Shown piece after piece: positions 8,959-15,598 of a stretch of 64,000 nucleotides of DNA (the stretch's first letter is position 1; every line of letters begins with the position of its first letter). The notes below the pieces were generated by a model. That model saw only the letters and a program-made list of their open reading frames with translations, had not been told where the DNA came from and ran no database searches. Made by a program: the position numbers and the translations under genes. The stretch comes from Tenacibaculum sp. M341 (GTDB taxonomy: Bacteria; Bacteroidota; Bacteroidia; Flavobacteriales; Flavobacteriaceae): positions 184,995 to 248,994 of the forward strand of contig NZ_SJXJ01000009.1 in the NCBI RefSeq assembly GCF_004337695.1. The letters run 5' to 3'.

Positions 8959-9035
8959 ACTACTGCTCTATCCAATTAAGCTACATGACGTTAATCATGG
9001 TAGGACTCGAACCTACAACCTGTAGAACCATGATT
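8959..9035 (-). ncRNA. Permuted tRNA-like module P1 / possible minihelix
   Basis: Minus strand: CTAC (9025-9022), variable AGGTT, T arm GTAGG-TTCGAGT-CCTAC, acceptor 3' strand CATGATT, AA, acceptor 5' strand CGTCATG, TA, D arm GCTT-AATTGGATA-GAGC, A, GTAG (8963-8960). GTAG and CTAC can form the anticodon stem, so the ends of the module lie in the anticodon loop. The acceptor helix has 5 bp plus a wobble in the permuted pairing; alternatively CATGATT pairs perfectly (7 bp) with AATCATG at 9035-9029, giving an acceptor/T-arm minihelix. Confidence 0.5.
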
Positions 9036-9065
9036 GTTTTATGGCTAACAATCAAAACCTTCAAA

Positions 9066-9191
9066 TCAAGTTGCACATACAAACACAATACAAATAATTA
9101 CAGCAATGTATACAATGGTGCTATACAGAAACACACAACAAGACTTGATTGATATTTTTAATAAATAAATGAACTTATTAATGCACCTCAT
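9066..9191 (-). CDS. Possible 41-aa hydrophobic cysteine-rich small protein
   Basis: ATG at 9191 gives 41 codons encoding a mostly hydrophobic peptide (MRCINKFIYLLKIS..., four internal Cys, a long Val/Ile segment). The ATG lies inside the 3' arm of the CCTCATCACAA hairpin, and a GGGGGA ribosome-like site sits about 8 nt upstream in its loop, so the hairpin could gate translation. It is unclear whether this is translated; only context supports it. Confidence 0.3.
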   Translation of the reverse strand: MRCINKFIYLLKISIKSCCVFLYSTIVYIAVIICIVFVCAT

Positions 9192-9217
9192 CACAATTCC
9201 CCCTTTGTGATGAGGCT
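9182..9217 (-). ncRNA. CCTCATCACAA leader hairpin with G-rich loop
   Basis: Minus strand GCCTCATCACAA / TTGTGATGAGGTGC forms an 11-12 bp stem around an AGGGGGAA loop. It lies between promoter cassette 1 and the permuted tRNA-like modules. The Y-RNA-like array has an analogous TGCCTCA / TGAGGCA hairpin in the same position of each repeat, so it may be a shared regulatory or processing element. Confidence 0.5.
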
Positions 9218-9237
9218 TTCAACTTTCATATCAAAAT

Positions 9238-9280
9238 AGATTCTTTTTAGATTCTTTTTAGATTCTTTTTAGATTCTTTA
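9238..9280. repeat. Four tandem copies of an 11-bp unit (AGATTCTTTTT)
   Basis: AGATTCTTTTT is repeated four times with period 11 in the leader between promoter cassette 1 and the hairpin. Such a repeat may vary in copy number and change leader length. Confidence 0.85.
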
Positions 9281-9337
9281 AATTGATACGTTTTTCATAA
9301 CAATTCTCCCCTATTTCGGCGACTTTTTCTTAATAAC

Positions 9338-9379
9338 ACTGCAAATTTGAAACAGCATTGCGCAATCTTTTTACGTATT
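9338..9379 (-). promoter_or_regulatory. RNA-repair promoter cassette 1 (tRNA-like cluster)
   Basis: Minus strand: TACGTAA-N6-TTGCGCAA followed by GCTGTTTCAAATTTGCAG and TGTTATTAAGAAAAA. The same arrangement occurs before rtcB and four times in the 60.8-62 kb array. ATTTGC fits a -7 box; the dyad covers the -33 region, so a regulator probably binds there. Confidence 0.6.
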
Positions 9380-9398
9380 AAAAAATATTTAATATTTG

Positions 9399-9471
9399 TA
9401 GGAATAGCAAGACTCGAACTTGCATCTTTAGAATCGTACTCTAAAATTTTATCCAATTAAACTATACTCCT
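9399..9471 (-). tRNA. tRNA-Arg(ACG)
   Basis: Contiguous cloverleaf: acceptor AGGAGTA/TATTCCT, D arm GTTT...AAAT, anticodon stem TTAGA/TCTAA with loop GTACGAT (anticodon ACG), T arm GCAAG-TTCGAGT-CTTGC, discriminator A. CCA not encoded. The D stem is weak (all A-T or wobble). Confidence 0.85.
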
Positions 9472-9525
9472 GTAAGTTTAAAGTTTCAGAAGATTGTTAG
9501 TAATTGATAACTTTAAACTAATTTT

Positions 9526-10011
9526 TTACACAGCTCTATCCGCACAAAATGAACTAGCAAATGCATGAGGTTTTGCTTTAAAAGTGAACCCCATACCTAA
9601 AATGTACCCCATAGCATCCTTAAAAGCTACATTTGACTTAAATTTTTCATCTGTATTAATATCTGCATGAACTTCTAATGCTACATCATAAACATCAAGC
9701 ACATTACAAATTTCATAAGCTACCTCTACAGACATTGCAACCTCTTTTAACATACGTTCTTTGATTCCAATATTTTTTAATCCTTTTTCATTTCTTACAA
9801 ACATAAAACCTCCTTTATTCTCTCTTATGACAACAATAGCGGTAGCGTACTCTATATGAGAAGTGTATGCTTGTGAATCGGAACCAACGCAAATCTTGAT
9901 ACGGTTTCCTTCTTTTTTTTCTTTTACAATGGCATTTTCCACTAATTGAGTTATTTTTTCATTAAAAAACTCTCCTTTTAAGTTTCGCCATTTTTGTTTT
10001 GCAATTTTCAT
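9526..10011 (-). CDS. YkuK-type RNase H-like protein (DUF458)
   Basis: 161 aa, close to the usual length of the family. The motif KICVGSDSQAYTSHIEYATA (residues about 39-58) carries the acidic DSQ centre of an RNase H-like fold, with a second acidic segment EVHADINTDEKFKSN near residue 113, and GYILGMGFTFKAKPHAFASS near the C-terminus. Biochemical function is not established in this family. It sits between tRNA-Leu and tRNA-Arg on the same strand, inside the RNA-repair block, which makes a nuclease or RNA-binding role attractive but unproven. Confidence 0.8.
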   Translation of the reverse strand: MKIAKQKWRNLKGEFFNEKITQLVENAIVKEKKEGNRIKICVGSDSQAYTSHIEYATAIVVIRENKGGFMFVRNEKGLKNIGIKERMLKEVAMSVEVAYEICNVLDVYDVALEVHADINTDEKFKSNVAFKDAMGYILGMGFTFKAKPHAFASSFCADRAV

Positions 10012-10149
10012 GATTTCTCTTTTAAATTAAATTTTTACTTTATTTCTTTACTTACATCTTATAAAGATTAAAAAAATCCATTACTAAACTATTAAAAACT
10101 CATTATCAAAACTTTATTTATAGTTTTAGTATGTAATCGATTAAATTTG

Positions 10150-10223
10150 TACAGGAAGAGAGACTCGAACTCTCAAAAATCTGATTCTAAGTCAGACGCG
10201 TATTCCAATTCCGCCATTCCTGC
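10150..10223 (-). tRNA. tRNA-Leu(TAG) with short variable loop
   Basis: Acceptor GCAGGAA/TTCCTGT (first pair G-T), Leu-like D arm GCGGAATTGGAATACGC, anticodon arm TCTGA-CTTAGAA-TCAGA, T arm GAGAG-TTCGAGT-CTCTC. The variable region is only TTTTT instead of the long class II arm expected for tRNA-Leu, so aminoacylation and function are uncertain. Confidence 0.8.
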
Positions 10224-10299
10224 ATTTTCAGTTTGTAAATAATCAGTTATCAATAATTAATAGTATTTCTGATCATTGATAAATGACCACTGAAAATAG

Positions 10300-10371
10300 C
10301 GGTTCATACGAGAATCGAACTCGTATCTCCCGAGAGACAGTCGGGAAGGATAGCCATTACCCCAATGAACC
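10300..10371 (-). tRNA. tRNA-Asp(GTC), copy 1
   Basis: Acceptor GGTTCAT/ATGAACC, anticodon stem CCCGA/TCGGG with loop CTGTCTC (anticodon GTC), T arm ACGAG-TTCGATT-CTCGT, discriminator G. First gene of a duplicated Asp-Tyr-Pro block. Confidence 0.85.
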
Positions 10372-10440
10372 TTTTTATTAGTATGCAGTGATTTAGTAAG
10401 CAATTTGCTATGTAAACTGCTTATTAAGAACTATAAACTG

Positions 10441-10523
10441 TGGAAGTGGTAGGACTCGAACCTACAAGCTCCGAAGAGAACAGATTTACAGTCTGCCGAG
10501 CCAACCAATTGCTCAACACTTCC
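10441..10523 (-). tRNA. tRNA-Tyr(GTA), copy 1
   Basis: Acceptor GGAAGTG/CACTTCC, anticodon arm GCAGA-CTGTAAA-TCTGT (anticodon GTA), class II variable arm, T arm GTAGG-TTCGAGT-CCTAC, discriminator A. Confidence 0.93.
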
Positions 10524-10708
10524 TTTTTTGATAATTAGCTGTAAGTTAGTAGGCAGTTTGTAGTATAAATTGTCTGCTGCAAACCGCATTAATATTAACT
10601 TACAAATGAGTCATAACTCATTTTTAGACTTTCAATTAGATTTTTCTTTTTTATAGCCATTAAAATCTTAATTATAAGTCTCCACACACCTCCTTTCTAG
10701 GCAATTTG

Positions 10709-10781
10709 TCTGGGAAGCAGGACTCGAACCTACAACCTCCTGCATCCAAAGCAGGTAAACAACCAATCGTTATCTTCCCAG
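10709..10781 (-). tRNA. tRNA-Pro(TGG), copy 1
   Basis: Acceptor CTGGGAA/TTCCCAG, anticodon arm CCTGC-TTTGGAT-GCAGG (anticodon TGG), T arm GTAGG-TTCGAGT-CCTGC with one G-T pair, discriminator A. Confidence 0.88.
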
Positions 10782-10870
10782 TTTATAATTGTAAGTGATC
10801 AATTATCTTTTATCAATGATTAATTATCAAATTTTGTTAACCGGTCATTGATTATTGACCACTGAAATAG

Positions 10871-10942
10871 CGATTCATACGAGAATCGAACTCGTATCTC
10901 CCGAGAGACAGTTGGGAAGGATAGCCATTACCCCAATGAACC
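10871..10942 (-). tRNA. tRNA-Asp(GTC), copy 2 (slightly degenerate)
   Basis: Same as copy 1 but with an A-C mismatch in the anticodon stem (CCCAA versus TCGGG) and a G-T pair in the acceptor (GATTCAT on the plus strand). These changes suggest relaxed selection on this duplicate. Confidence 0.75.
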
Positions 10943-11027
10943 TTTTTATTAGTATGCAGTGATTTAGTAAGCAATTAGCAGTGTAAACTGCTAATTAAAA
11001 ACTATAAAACTGTACGTTAATAAACTG

Positions 11028-11110
11028 TGGAAGTGGTAGGACTCGAACCTACAAGCTCCGAAGAGAACAGATTTACAGTCTGCCGAGCCAACCAATTGCT
11101 CAACACTTCC
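11028..11110 (-). tRNA. tRNA-Tyr(GTA), copy 2
   Basis: Identical in its cloverleaf to copy 1: acceptor GGAAGTG/CACTTCC and anticodon loop CTGTAAA. Part of the duplicated block. Confidence 0.92.
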
Positions 11111-11296
11111 TTTTTTTGATAGTTAGTAGTAAGTTAGTAGGCAGTTTGCAGTATAAACCGTCTACTACAAACCGCATTACTATTAACTTACAAATGAGTC
11201 ATAACTCATTTTGAGACTTTCAATTAGATTTTTCTTTTTTATAGCCATTAAAATCTTAATTATAAATCTCCACACACCTCCTTTCTAGGCAATTTG

Positions 11297-11369
11297 TCTG
11301 GGAAGCAGGACTCGAACCTACAACCTCCTGCATCCAAAGCAGGTAAACAACCAATCGTTATCTTCCCAG
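11297..11369 (-). tRNA. tRNA-Pro(TGG), copy 2
   Basis: Identical in its cloverleaf to copy 1: acceptor CTGGGAA/TTCCCAG and anticodon loop TTTGGAT. Part of the duplicated block. Confidence 0.88.
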
Positions 11370-11431
11370 GTATTTTAGTTAGTATTTATTGAACTCTTTT
11401 TTAACAAACTCTAAAAACTACATCCTAATTA

Positions 11432-11504
11432 TTGAGACATTGGGACTCGAACCCAAGACTCCCGTGATATAAGCACGGTACTCTACCAACTGAGTTATAT
11501 CTCT
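11432..11504 (-). tRNA. tRNA-Ile(TAT)
   Basis: Six-pair acceptor (AGAGATA with TGTCTCA, outer A-A mismatch), D arm ACTC-AGTTGGTA-GAGT, anticodon arm CCGTG-CTTATAT-CACGG (anticodon TAT), T arm TTGGG-TTCGAGT-CCCAA. Bacteria usually read AUA with a lysidine-modified CAU tRNA, so a UAU tRNA-Ile is an uncommon, phage- or mobile-type isoacceptor. Confidence 0.8.
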
Positions 11505-11683
11505 TTTTGTTTGTATTTTTTAGTGTTTATTTACAGTAATAATTACTAAACACTAACTAGTAATTACAATTTCAATATGTCAATGATCTTATCTGAAACA
11601 ACAATGAGGTTTTGCTTTCTCATTATAGTAATGATTTGAATTTTAATAATTTTCAAATGAATTTGAACTTATTTCAATCATTG

Positions 11684-11756
11684 AGACAAGAATGAGATTC
11701 GAACTCATAAAAAACGGATTTGCAGTCCGTTGCCTTAACCATTCAGCCACCTTGTC
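11684..11756 (-). tRNA. tRNA-Cys(GCA)
   Basis: Acceptor GACAAGG/TCTTGTC with one G-T pair, anticodon arm ACGGA-CTGCAAA-TCCGT (anticodon GCA, normal U33), T arm ATGAG-TTCGAAT-CTCAT, discriminator T(U) as expected for tRNA-Cys. Confidence 0.88.
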
Positions 11757-11870
11757 TTTTTACAGAGAATAAATGAATTAAACCTTCACCATTTTTATAT
11801 GAACTTAATTAGCAATGAAGCCTAACAAACCAATAATTACTATTCTCTTTAGATTTTATTCCATAAAAAA

Positions 11871-11894
11871 AGCATCTCTTTTTACGGAGATGCT
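11871..11894 (-). terminator. Rho-independent terminator after micro-ORF 1
   Basis: AGCATCTC / GAGATGCT stem followed on the minus strand by seven T residues. Confidence 0.75.
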
Positions 11895-11918
11895 TTCTTT
11901 TATATTATGAATATATAA

Positions 11919-12044
11919 TTAACTTATACTCTCATAATAGATCTCCTTTATTCTATTAAATTCATCATCACATAATACACACAGACTACTCGGTGAGCGG
12001 AACTCTAAATAGCTTTTTATTATATGTTGTGAATATTGTTTCAT
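11919..12044 (-). CDS. Micro-ORF 1 (41 aa), unknown
   Basis: ATG at 12044, 41 codons (MKQYSQHIIKSYLEFRSPSS...; contains SLCVLCDDEF with a Cys-x-x-Cys). A CATATTTGCATCG box about 90 nt upstream resembles the promoter of micro-ORF 3, and a strong terminator follows at once, so a short transcription unit is certain; translation is plausible but not proven. Confidence 0.4.
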   Translation of the reverse strand: MKQYSQHIIKSYLEFRSPSSLCVLCDDEFNRIKEIYYESIS

Positions 12045-12353
12045 TTTATTTACTTTTTAATATTTAATAGTTTCTGTTTTTTAAATAAATTCAGAATTCA
12101 AAACTTTACTTTTTATTTCGTTTTGACGATGCAAATATGAAATAGTTTTTTTGATTACACAAGGAAAAATTAATTTTAATTTACTGATTTTCAGGTTGTT
12201 AAACTTAAAATTAAACAATAAGATTCCTGTCCGTATATAACGGATACTTAACATTCAATGCAATGGTCTGTCTCTCAATTGTTTCCTGTTTTTACTATCT
12301 CTTTATTTTTTAATTTTCTTAACTAAACATTTTTTATTTTTTTTCATAAAAAA

Positions 12354-12379
12354 AGCGTCCAATTTTTTAATTGGACGCT
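12354..12379 (-). terminator. Rho-independent terminator after micro-ORF 2
   Basis: AGCGTCCAATT / AATTGGACGCT stem, followed on the minus strand by TTTTTTTATG. Nearly the same hairpin recurs at 63600-63625. Confidence 0.75.
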
Positions 12380-12414
12380 TGTACTATATTATTTCTTATT
12401 ATAATTATCTTAAA

Positions 12415-12522
12415 TCATTGTTGAATTTTATATACATAACATCCTTTTCGCTTAAAACTCGGGCGAAAATCATAAGAACAAAGTTCTAATTGTTTATTTA
12501 TATGTATAATTTGTAAACTCAT
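12415..12522 (-). CDS. Micro-ORF 2 (35 aa), unknown
   Basis: ATG at 12522, 35 codons (MSLQIIHINKQLELCSYDFR...KRKGCYVYKIQQ). Followed within 40 bp by the terminator at 12354-12379. The DNA around its C-terminal part (ATAACATCCTTT on the plus strand) is shared with micro-ORF 4 at 63.7 kb, so the two units are related. Function unknown; could equally be a structured small RNA. Confidence 0.4.
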   Translation of the reverse strand: MSLQIIHINKQLELCSYDFRPSFKRKGCYVYKIQQ

Positions 12523-12597
12523 TTTGTTTTTGATAATGTAAAATTACTCATTTTCTTTTAATTATAAAGCTTAAATAAAAAAATAAGCCTAAAAAGA

Positions 12598-12720
12598 ATG
12601 CGAATTATACGGGGGGCTAGTATAATTCGCATTTGTATTAACAGTTATATCAACTTATATTATTGAGTGTAGTTTACTCCCTTATCAAGTTTGATCAAGA
12701 TTGGTTCTTTTAATTAATAA
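12598..12720 (-). ncRNA. Small transcript a with ATGCGAATTATAC terminal hairpin
   Basis: The hairpin ATGCGAATTATAC / GTATAATTCGCAT (13 bp) with a TAGCCCCCC loop lies at about 12598-12635 and is followed on the minus strand by TCTTTTT. It is the most diverged member of three similar units. The upstream part shares no clear sequence with the other two. 5' boundary uncertain. Confidence 0.4.
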
Positions 12721-12907
12721 ACTGCTAATTTTTACATTATTAAATGAACATCATAATCACATTGCTAATATATAAAATTAACATATATTAATCAAGGTTT
12801 TTCTTAACTTTTTATTTATAAATAACTGTTTTTGAATTAGAAACGGATTTATAAGTAACATAATTTACATTTTAATTAAAGCTGTAAATTATAAAAGGTA
12901 TAACAAA

Positions 12908-13050
12908 AAATGCGAATTACATCGGGGGTGGTATAATTCGCATCTAATTAACTTGTAAAACTAAAAATAGTCTGTTAATTGTTTTGGTAATAATCTTATC
13001 ATTTCTGATAATACTCCTAATCTCTATTCAAATATAACGAATTAACATAT
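12908..13050 (-). ncRNA. Small transcript b with ATGCGAATT terminal hairpin
   Basis: Minus strand: -7 box TATATTTG (about 13040), transcript starting near GAATAGAGATTAGGAG, a short start ATGATAAGATTATTACC, and an end hairpin GATGCGAATTATAC...ATGTAATTCGCAT with a CCCCC loop followed by six T residues. The 5' half is nearly identical to unit c. The short reading frame is not conserved between b and c (it stops after 13 codons here), so a small RNA is more likely than a peptide gene. Confidence 0.5.
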
Positions 13051-13115
13051 GTTAAGCAAATGTTTTCTTGTTTTTTTCTGATGTTCAATTGATTATTAAA
13101 AACAATATACAAAAA

Positions 13116-13235
13116 AATGCGAATTACATCGGGGGGCTAGTATAATTCGCATCTTATTAATTACTATTACTGTAAATAGTCTATTAATTTTTGGTAATAA
13201 TCTTATCATTTCTGATAATACTCCTAATCTCTATT
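13116..13235 (-). ncRNA. Small transcript c with ATGCGAATT terminal hairpin
   Basis: Same design as unit b: TATATTTG box near 13230, leader with AGGAG and ATGATAAGATTATTACC, and the end hairpin with a CCCCCC loop followed by seven T residues (about 13117-13151). Tandem copy of b with about 200 bp period; expected transcript about 110 nt. Confidence 0.5.
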
Positions 13236-13303
13236 CAAATATAACAAATTAACATATGTTAAGCAAATATTTTCTTGTTTTTTTGATATTCAAAACTTTA
13301 CAT

Positions 13304-14005
13304 CTATACATTTAATAATAAATGATATTCGTCTGATATAAAAAAATCTAAAATATTACACCATGCTTTTGACCTATCTAAAATCCATGCATCAGAAGTT
13401 ATAGCAATATATTCACTATTAGCTATCATTTTATCTGGATTATTATCTAACAGAACATCCCATTCATAATTGTTATCACTAGCAACCTGTTCTAATTTGG
13501 TTTTCATTCTTCCACTATTAGAAACAGGCTTATCGAAAACCCAAATAACCTTTTTTACGTGGTGATCTTTAAAAAAATCGGCTAACATTTGTATTGCTTC
13601 ATGTGTTTGATTGACACTTTTATAGGTACCATGCAAAGAAGACAAATCGCGATAAGCTCCATCTTGTCCTTTAAAAATATATGCTTCTGAAAGAAAACTC
13701 TCCAATAAAATTAATTGATTAAAACCATCTATTATTAATGTTTGATCTTTTAAATCAGAAAATAACACCTCTACTCTCTTTCTAGTTTCTACTTTACTGG
13801 CTGCAGCAGACATTCCTTTGATTGCTTGTTGCTGACGCTTATTTAATTTATAACGATTTCCTACTAAATCACATGACGATGATTCTCCATAGCCTCTTTC
13901 TAATAAAAAAGACATATCAAATACTGCTTCTTTTATTTTTCGTTGCATAAATGCTTCTCCAAACAAATAATCATCACGTCCTTCTTTTCCTCTGTTTTTT
14001 GGCAT
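13304..14005 (-). CDS. DUF434/DUF5616-like protein with PIN/NYN-like C-terminal domain
   Basis: 233 aa. N-terminal helical DUF434-like region (RQQQAIKGMSAAASKVETRK), then a domain beginning TLIIDGFNQLILLESFLS with the Asp of PIN-like nucleases, and acidic residues in KKVIWVFDKPVSNSGRMKTK, WDVLLDNNPDKMI and YIAITSDAWILDRS. The pattern of Asp at the end of hydrophobic strands suggests a metal-dependent ribonuclease related to NYN/PIN proteins. Last gene of the RtcB operon. Function has not been shown; the domain call is from motif reading only. Confidence 0.65.
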   Translation of the reverse strand: MPKNRGKEGRDDYLFGEAFMQRKIKEAVFDMSFLLERGYGESSSCDLVGNRYKLNKRQQQAIKGMSAAASKVETRKRVEVLFSDLKDQTLIIDGFNQLILLESFLSEAYIFKGQDGAYRDLSSLHGTYKSVNQTHEAIQMLADFFKDHHVKKVIWVFDKPVSNSGRMKTKLEQVASDNNYEWDVLLDNNPDKMIANSEYIAITSDAWILDRSKAWCNILDFFISDEYHLLLNV

Positions 14006-14072
14006 TTTATATTTTTTAGTAGTTAAGTATTTTACAAGTTAAATAGTATTACTAATTACCTCTAAAACTAAC

Positions 14073-15134
14073 TCACACTTGATTATAAAACTTATTTCTA
14101 ATATCAACTAATAATTCATTAACCAAGCTTAGATTAGGTTTTTCAGGTAGTGCAGATACTTCATACAAAGCTTCTAATTGATCTCTTATTTCTTCTGCTT
14201 CTTTAACCAAATCATCATACTCAAACATTGCGTTTTTGATTTTAAATAAGTACTCCCTTTCTGAAGGACTTACTCTGACTGTGATGTTATTGTTTTTAGC
14301 AATATCTTCAGCTATATGTAACAAACGAAATGTATGCATCATGTTTTTGGCATCATAGTTTTTATCATGAGAAATATTATTCTTATAACGCTCATCATTT
14401 CTTTTTGCTACCCAAGACCAATATTCTTTGTATTTTTTACAATACGATGAATATCCTTCCAGGTTACAGTATAACATAGCTATTGGCTCTTCTTCCTTCG
14501 GAATAGAACTTGTACATACTTCATTTGCATTTTCTCTTGCAATTCCCTGATATTTTAATGATTCGTTATAAAATAAATTGAAACAGTTTTTCATATTCGG
14601 AATTTTAGCCAATCCACAAAACTGTGTTTCTAAACTATTCTTAGTTACATACTCTTTTAAAGGAATTGATTTTTTTCCTTCTAAAATCATACAAAAATCT
14701 TCTATATCTTTTCGTTCTTTATCTACAGGGTTTACAATTTTCTTATTCAACCCTCTAGCCTTTTTTATTTGTGTAAAAGCATAATTAGCAAAAGTATTTT
14801 TACATAGTTTTGATAAGAAGTATTTCTTTTTAATTTCATCAAACAATGGATGTTTATACAAAATACAATCTTCAGGTACATTTAGCATTTCTAAAATGTT
14901 CGGGTTGTTTTTTGCACATAGTTCTATAAACTTTCTTAACTCGTAATAAGCGATATCATTTGTTTCATTATTTATCTGTCCGATATAATCTAACGAATAA
15001 AACTTTTCTTTCGGTAAAATAAATACGCCTCTTATATCTGTATCAGAAGTTGGTGTTTGCAACCCGTATGCCCTACTTCCACCTATACATTCAAAAATAA
15101 TTGCTCCTGATTCTTTTAGTTCCTCTATTGTCAT
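14073..15134 (-). CDS. RlaP-type nucleotidyltransferase (RNA-repair Pol-beta superfamily)
   Basis: 353 aa. The nucleotidyltransferase signature GSRAYGLQTPTSDTDIRGVF (residues about 19-38) gives the G-S and D-x-D metal-binding motif, followed by ELRKFIELCAKNNPNILEML typical of the RlaP/YcgL-like family (PF10127). The C-terminal half is helical. Family members are linked to RNA-repair operons and may add or template nucleotides at damaged RNA ends. Start at 15134 matches the family N-terminus. Confidence 0.8.
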   Translation of the reverse strand: MTIEELKESGAIIFECIGGSRAYGLQTPTSDTDIRGVFILPKEKFYSLDYIGQINNETNDIAYYELRKFIELCAKNNPNILEMLNVPEDCILYKHPLFDEIKKKYFLSKLCKNTFANYAFTQIKKARGLNKKIVNPVDKERKDIEDFCMILEGKKSIPLKEYVTKNSLETQFCGLAKIPNMKNCFNLFYNESLKYQGIARENANEVCTSSIPKEEEPIAMLYCNLEGYSSYCKKYKEYWSWVAKRNDERYKNNISHDKNYDAKNMMHTFRLLHIAEDIAKNNNITVRVSPSEREYLFKIKNAMFEYDDLVKEAEEIRDQLEALYEVSALPEKPNLSLVNELLVDIRNKFYNQV

Positions 15135-15153
15135 TTTTTATTTTTCTTGAAAG

Positions 15154-15579
15154 TTATACAATTTCTTTTCTTTTATTACTATTTAACTCTTTTAGAACTT
15201 CCATAGCTATAAATCCTTCTGTTTTACCGCATCCTTTTACCTTATCTTTTATGCTATACTGAGCTGTTACCTCTATGAAGCTGTACAATTCAATTAATTT
15301 ACTTTTATCTTTAGTAAGATCAGCATCAAACTCGTAAAACCTGCCTTCTTCTGTCAATAACAAACCTTCGTCTGTACTTCCCCATATAAGATCTTGATCA
15401 TATTGTAAGACAATACATGTATCAGTATTAATCCTATACTCTTTTAAAAGGCTCTTTATTGGTTCTGGCAACCCTTTTTCTCTCCAAAATTTAGCTTTTT
15501 CTATAATATAATGTTTCTTTAAAAGTATTTGCTCGTTAACATTAAGCTGTCTTTTTAATTTAAGTTCTTCCAATTTCAT
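15154..15579 (-). CDS. Unknown 141-aa protein of the RtcB operon
   Basis: I do not recognise this protein. It is soluble with no signal peptide. N-terminal helical part (ELKLKRQLNVNEQILLKKHY), a basic middle, then an alternating strand pattern VLQYDQDLIWGSTDEGLLLT and a C-terminal GCGKTEGFIAMEVLKEL that contains a Gly-Lys-Thr but not a complete Walker A. It lies between the metallophosphoesterase and the RlaP-type gene with 19-bp gaps on either side, so it is probably co-expressed with RNA repair. Confidence 0.7.
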   Translation of the reverse strand: MKLEELKLKRQLNVNEQILLKKHYIIEKAKFWREKGLPEPIKSLLKEYRINTDTCIVLQYDQDLIWGSTDEGLLLTEEGRFYEFDADLTKDKSKLIELYSFIEVTAQYSIKDKVKGCGKTEGFIAMEVLKELNSNKRKEIV

Positions 15580-15598
15580 TTTTATAAGCTCTAATAAT

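Larger units (their letters stand above)
10301..11369. repeat. Direct duplication of an Asp-Tyr-Pro tRNA block (about 0.5 kb each)
   Basis: The segment 10301-10781 recurs at 10872-11369 with the same three tRNAs and nearly identical spacers (for example TTTTTAGACTTTCAATTAG and the CTCCTTTCTAGGCAATTTG stretch before tRNA-Pro). The second Asp copy has acquired changes that weaken its stems. This is recent tandem duplication. Confidence 0.85.

Noticed and set aside
8922-8990. A normal contiguous tRNA formed by the P1 5' half and the P2 3' half.
   Set aside because: Acceptor strands CGTCATG and TCCCGAT cannot pair and the space between D arm and T arm is too short for a full anticodon arm plus variable loop.
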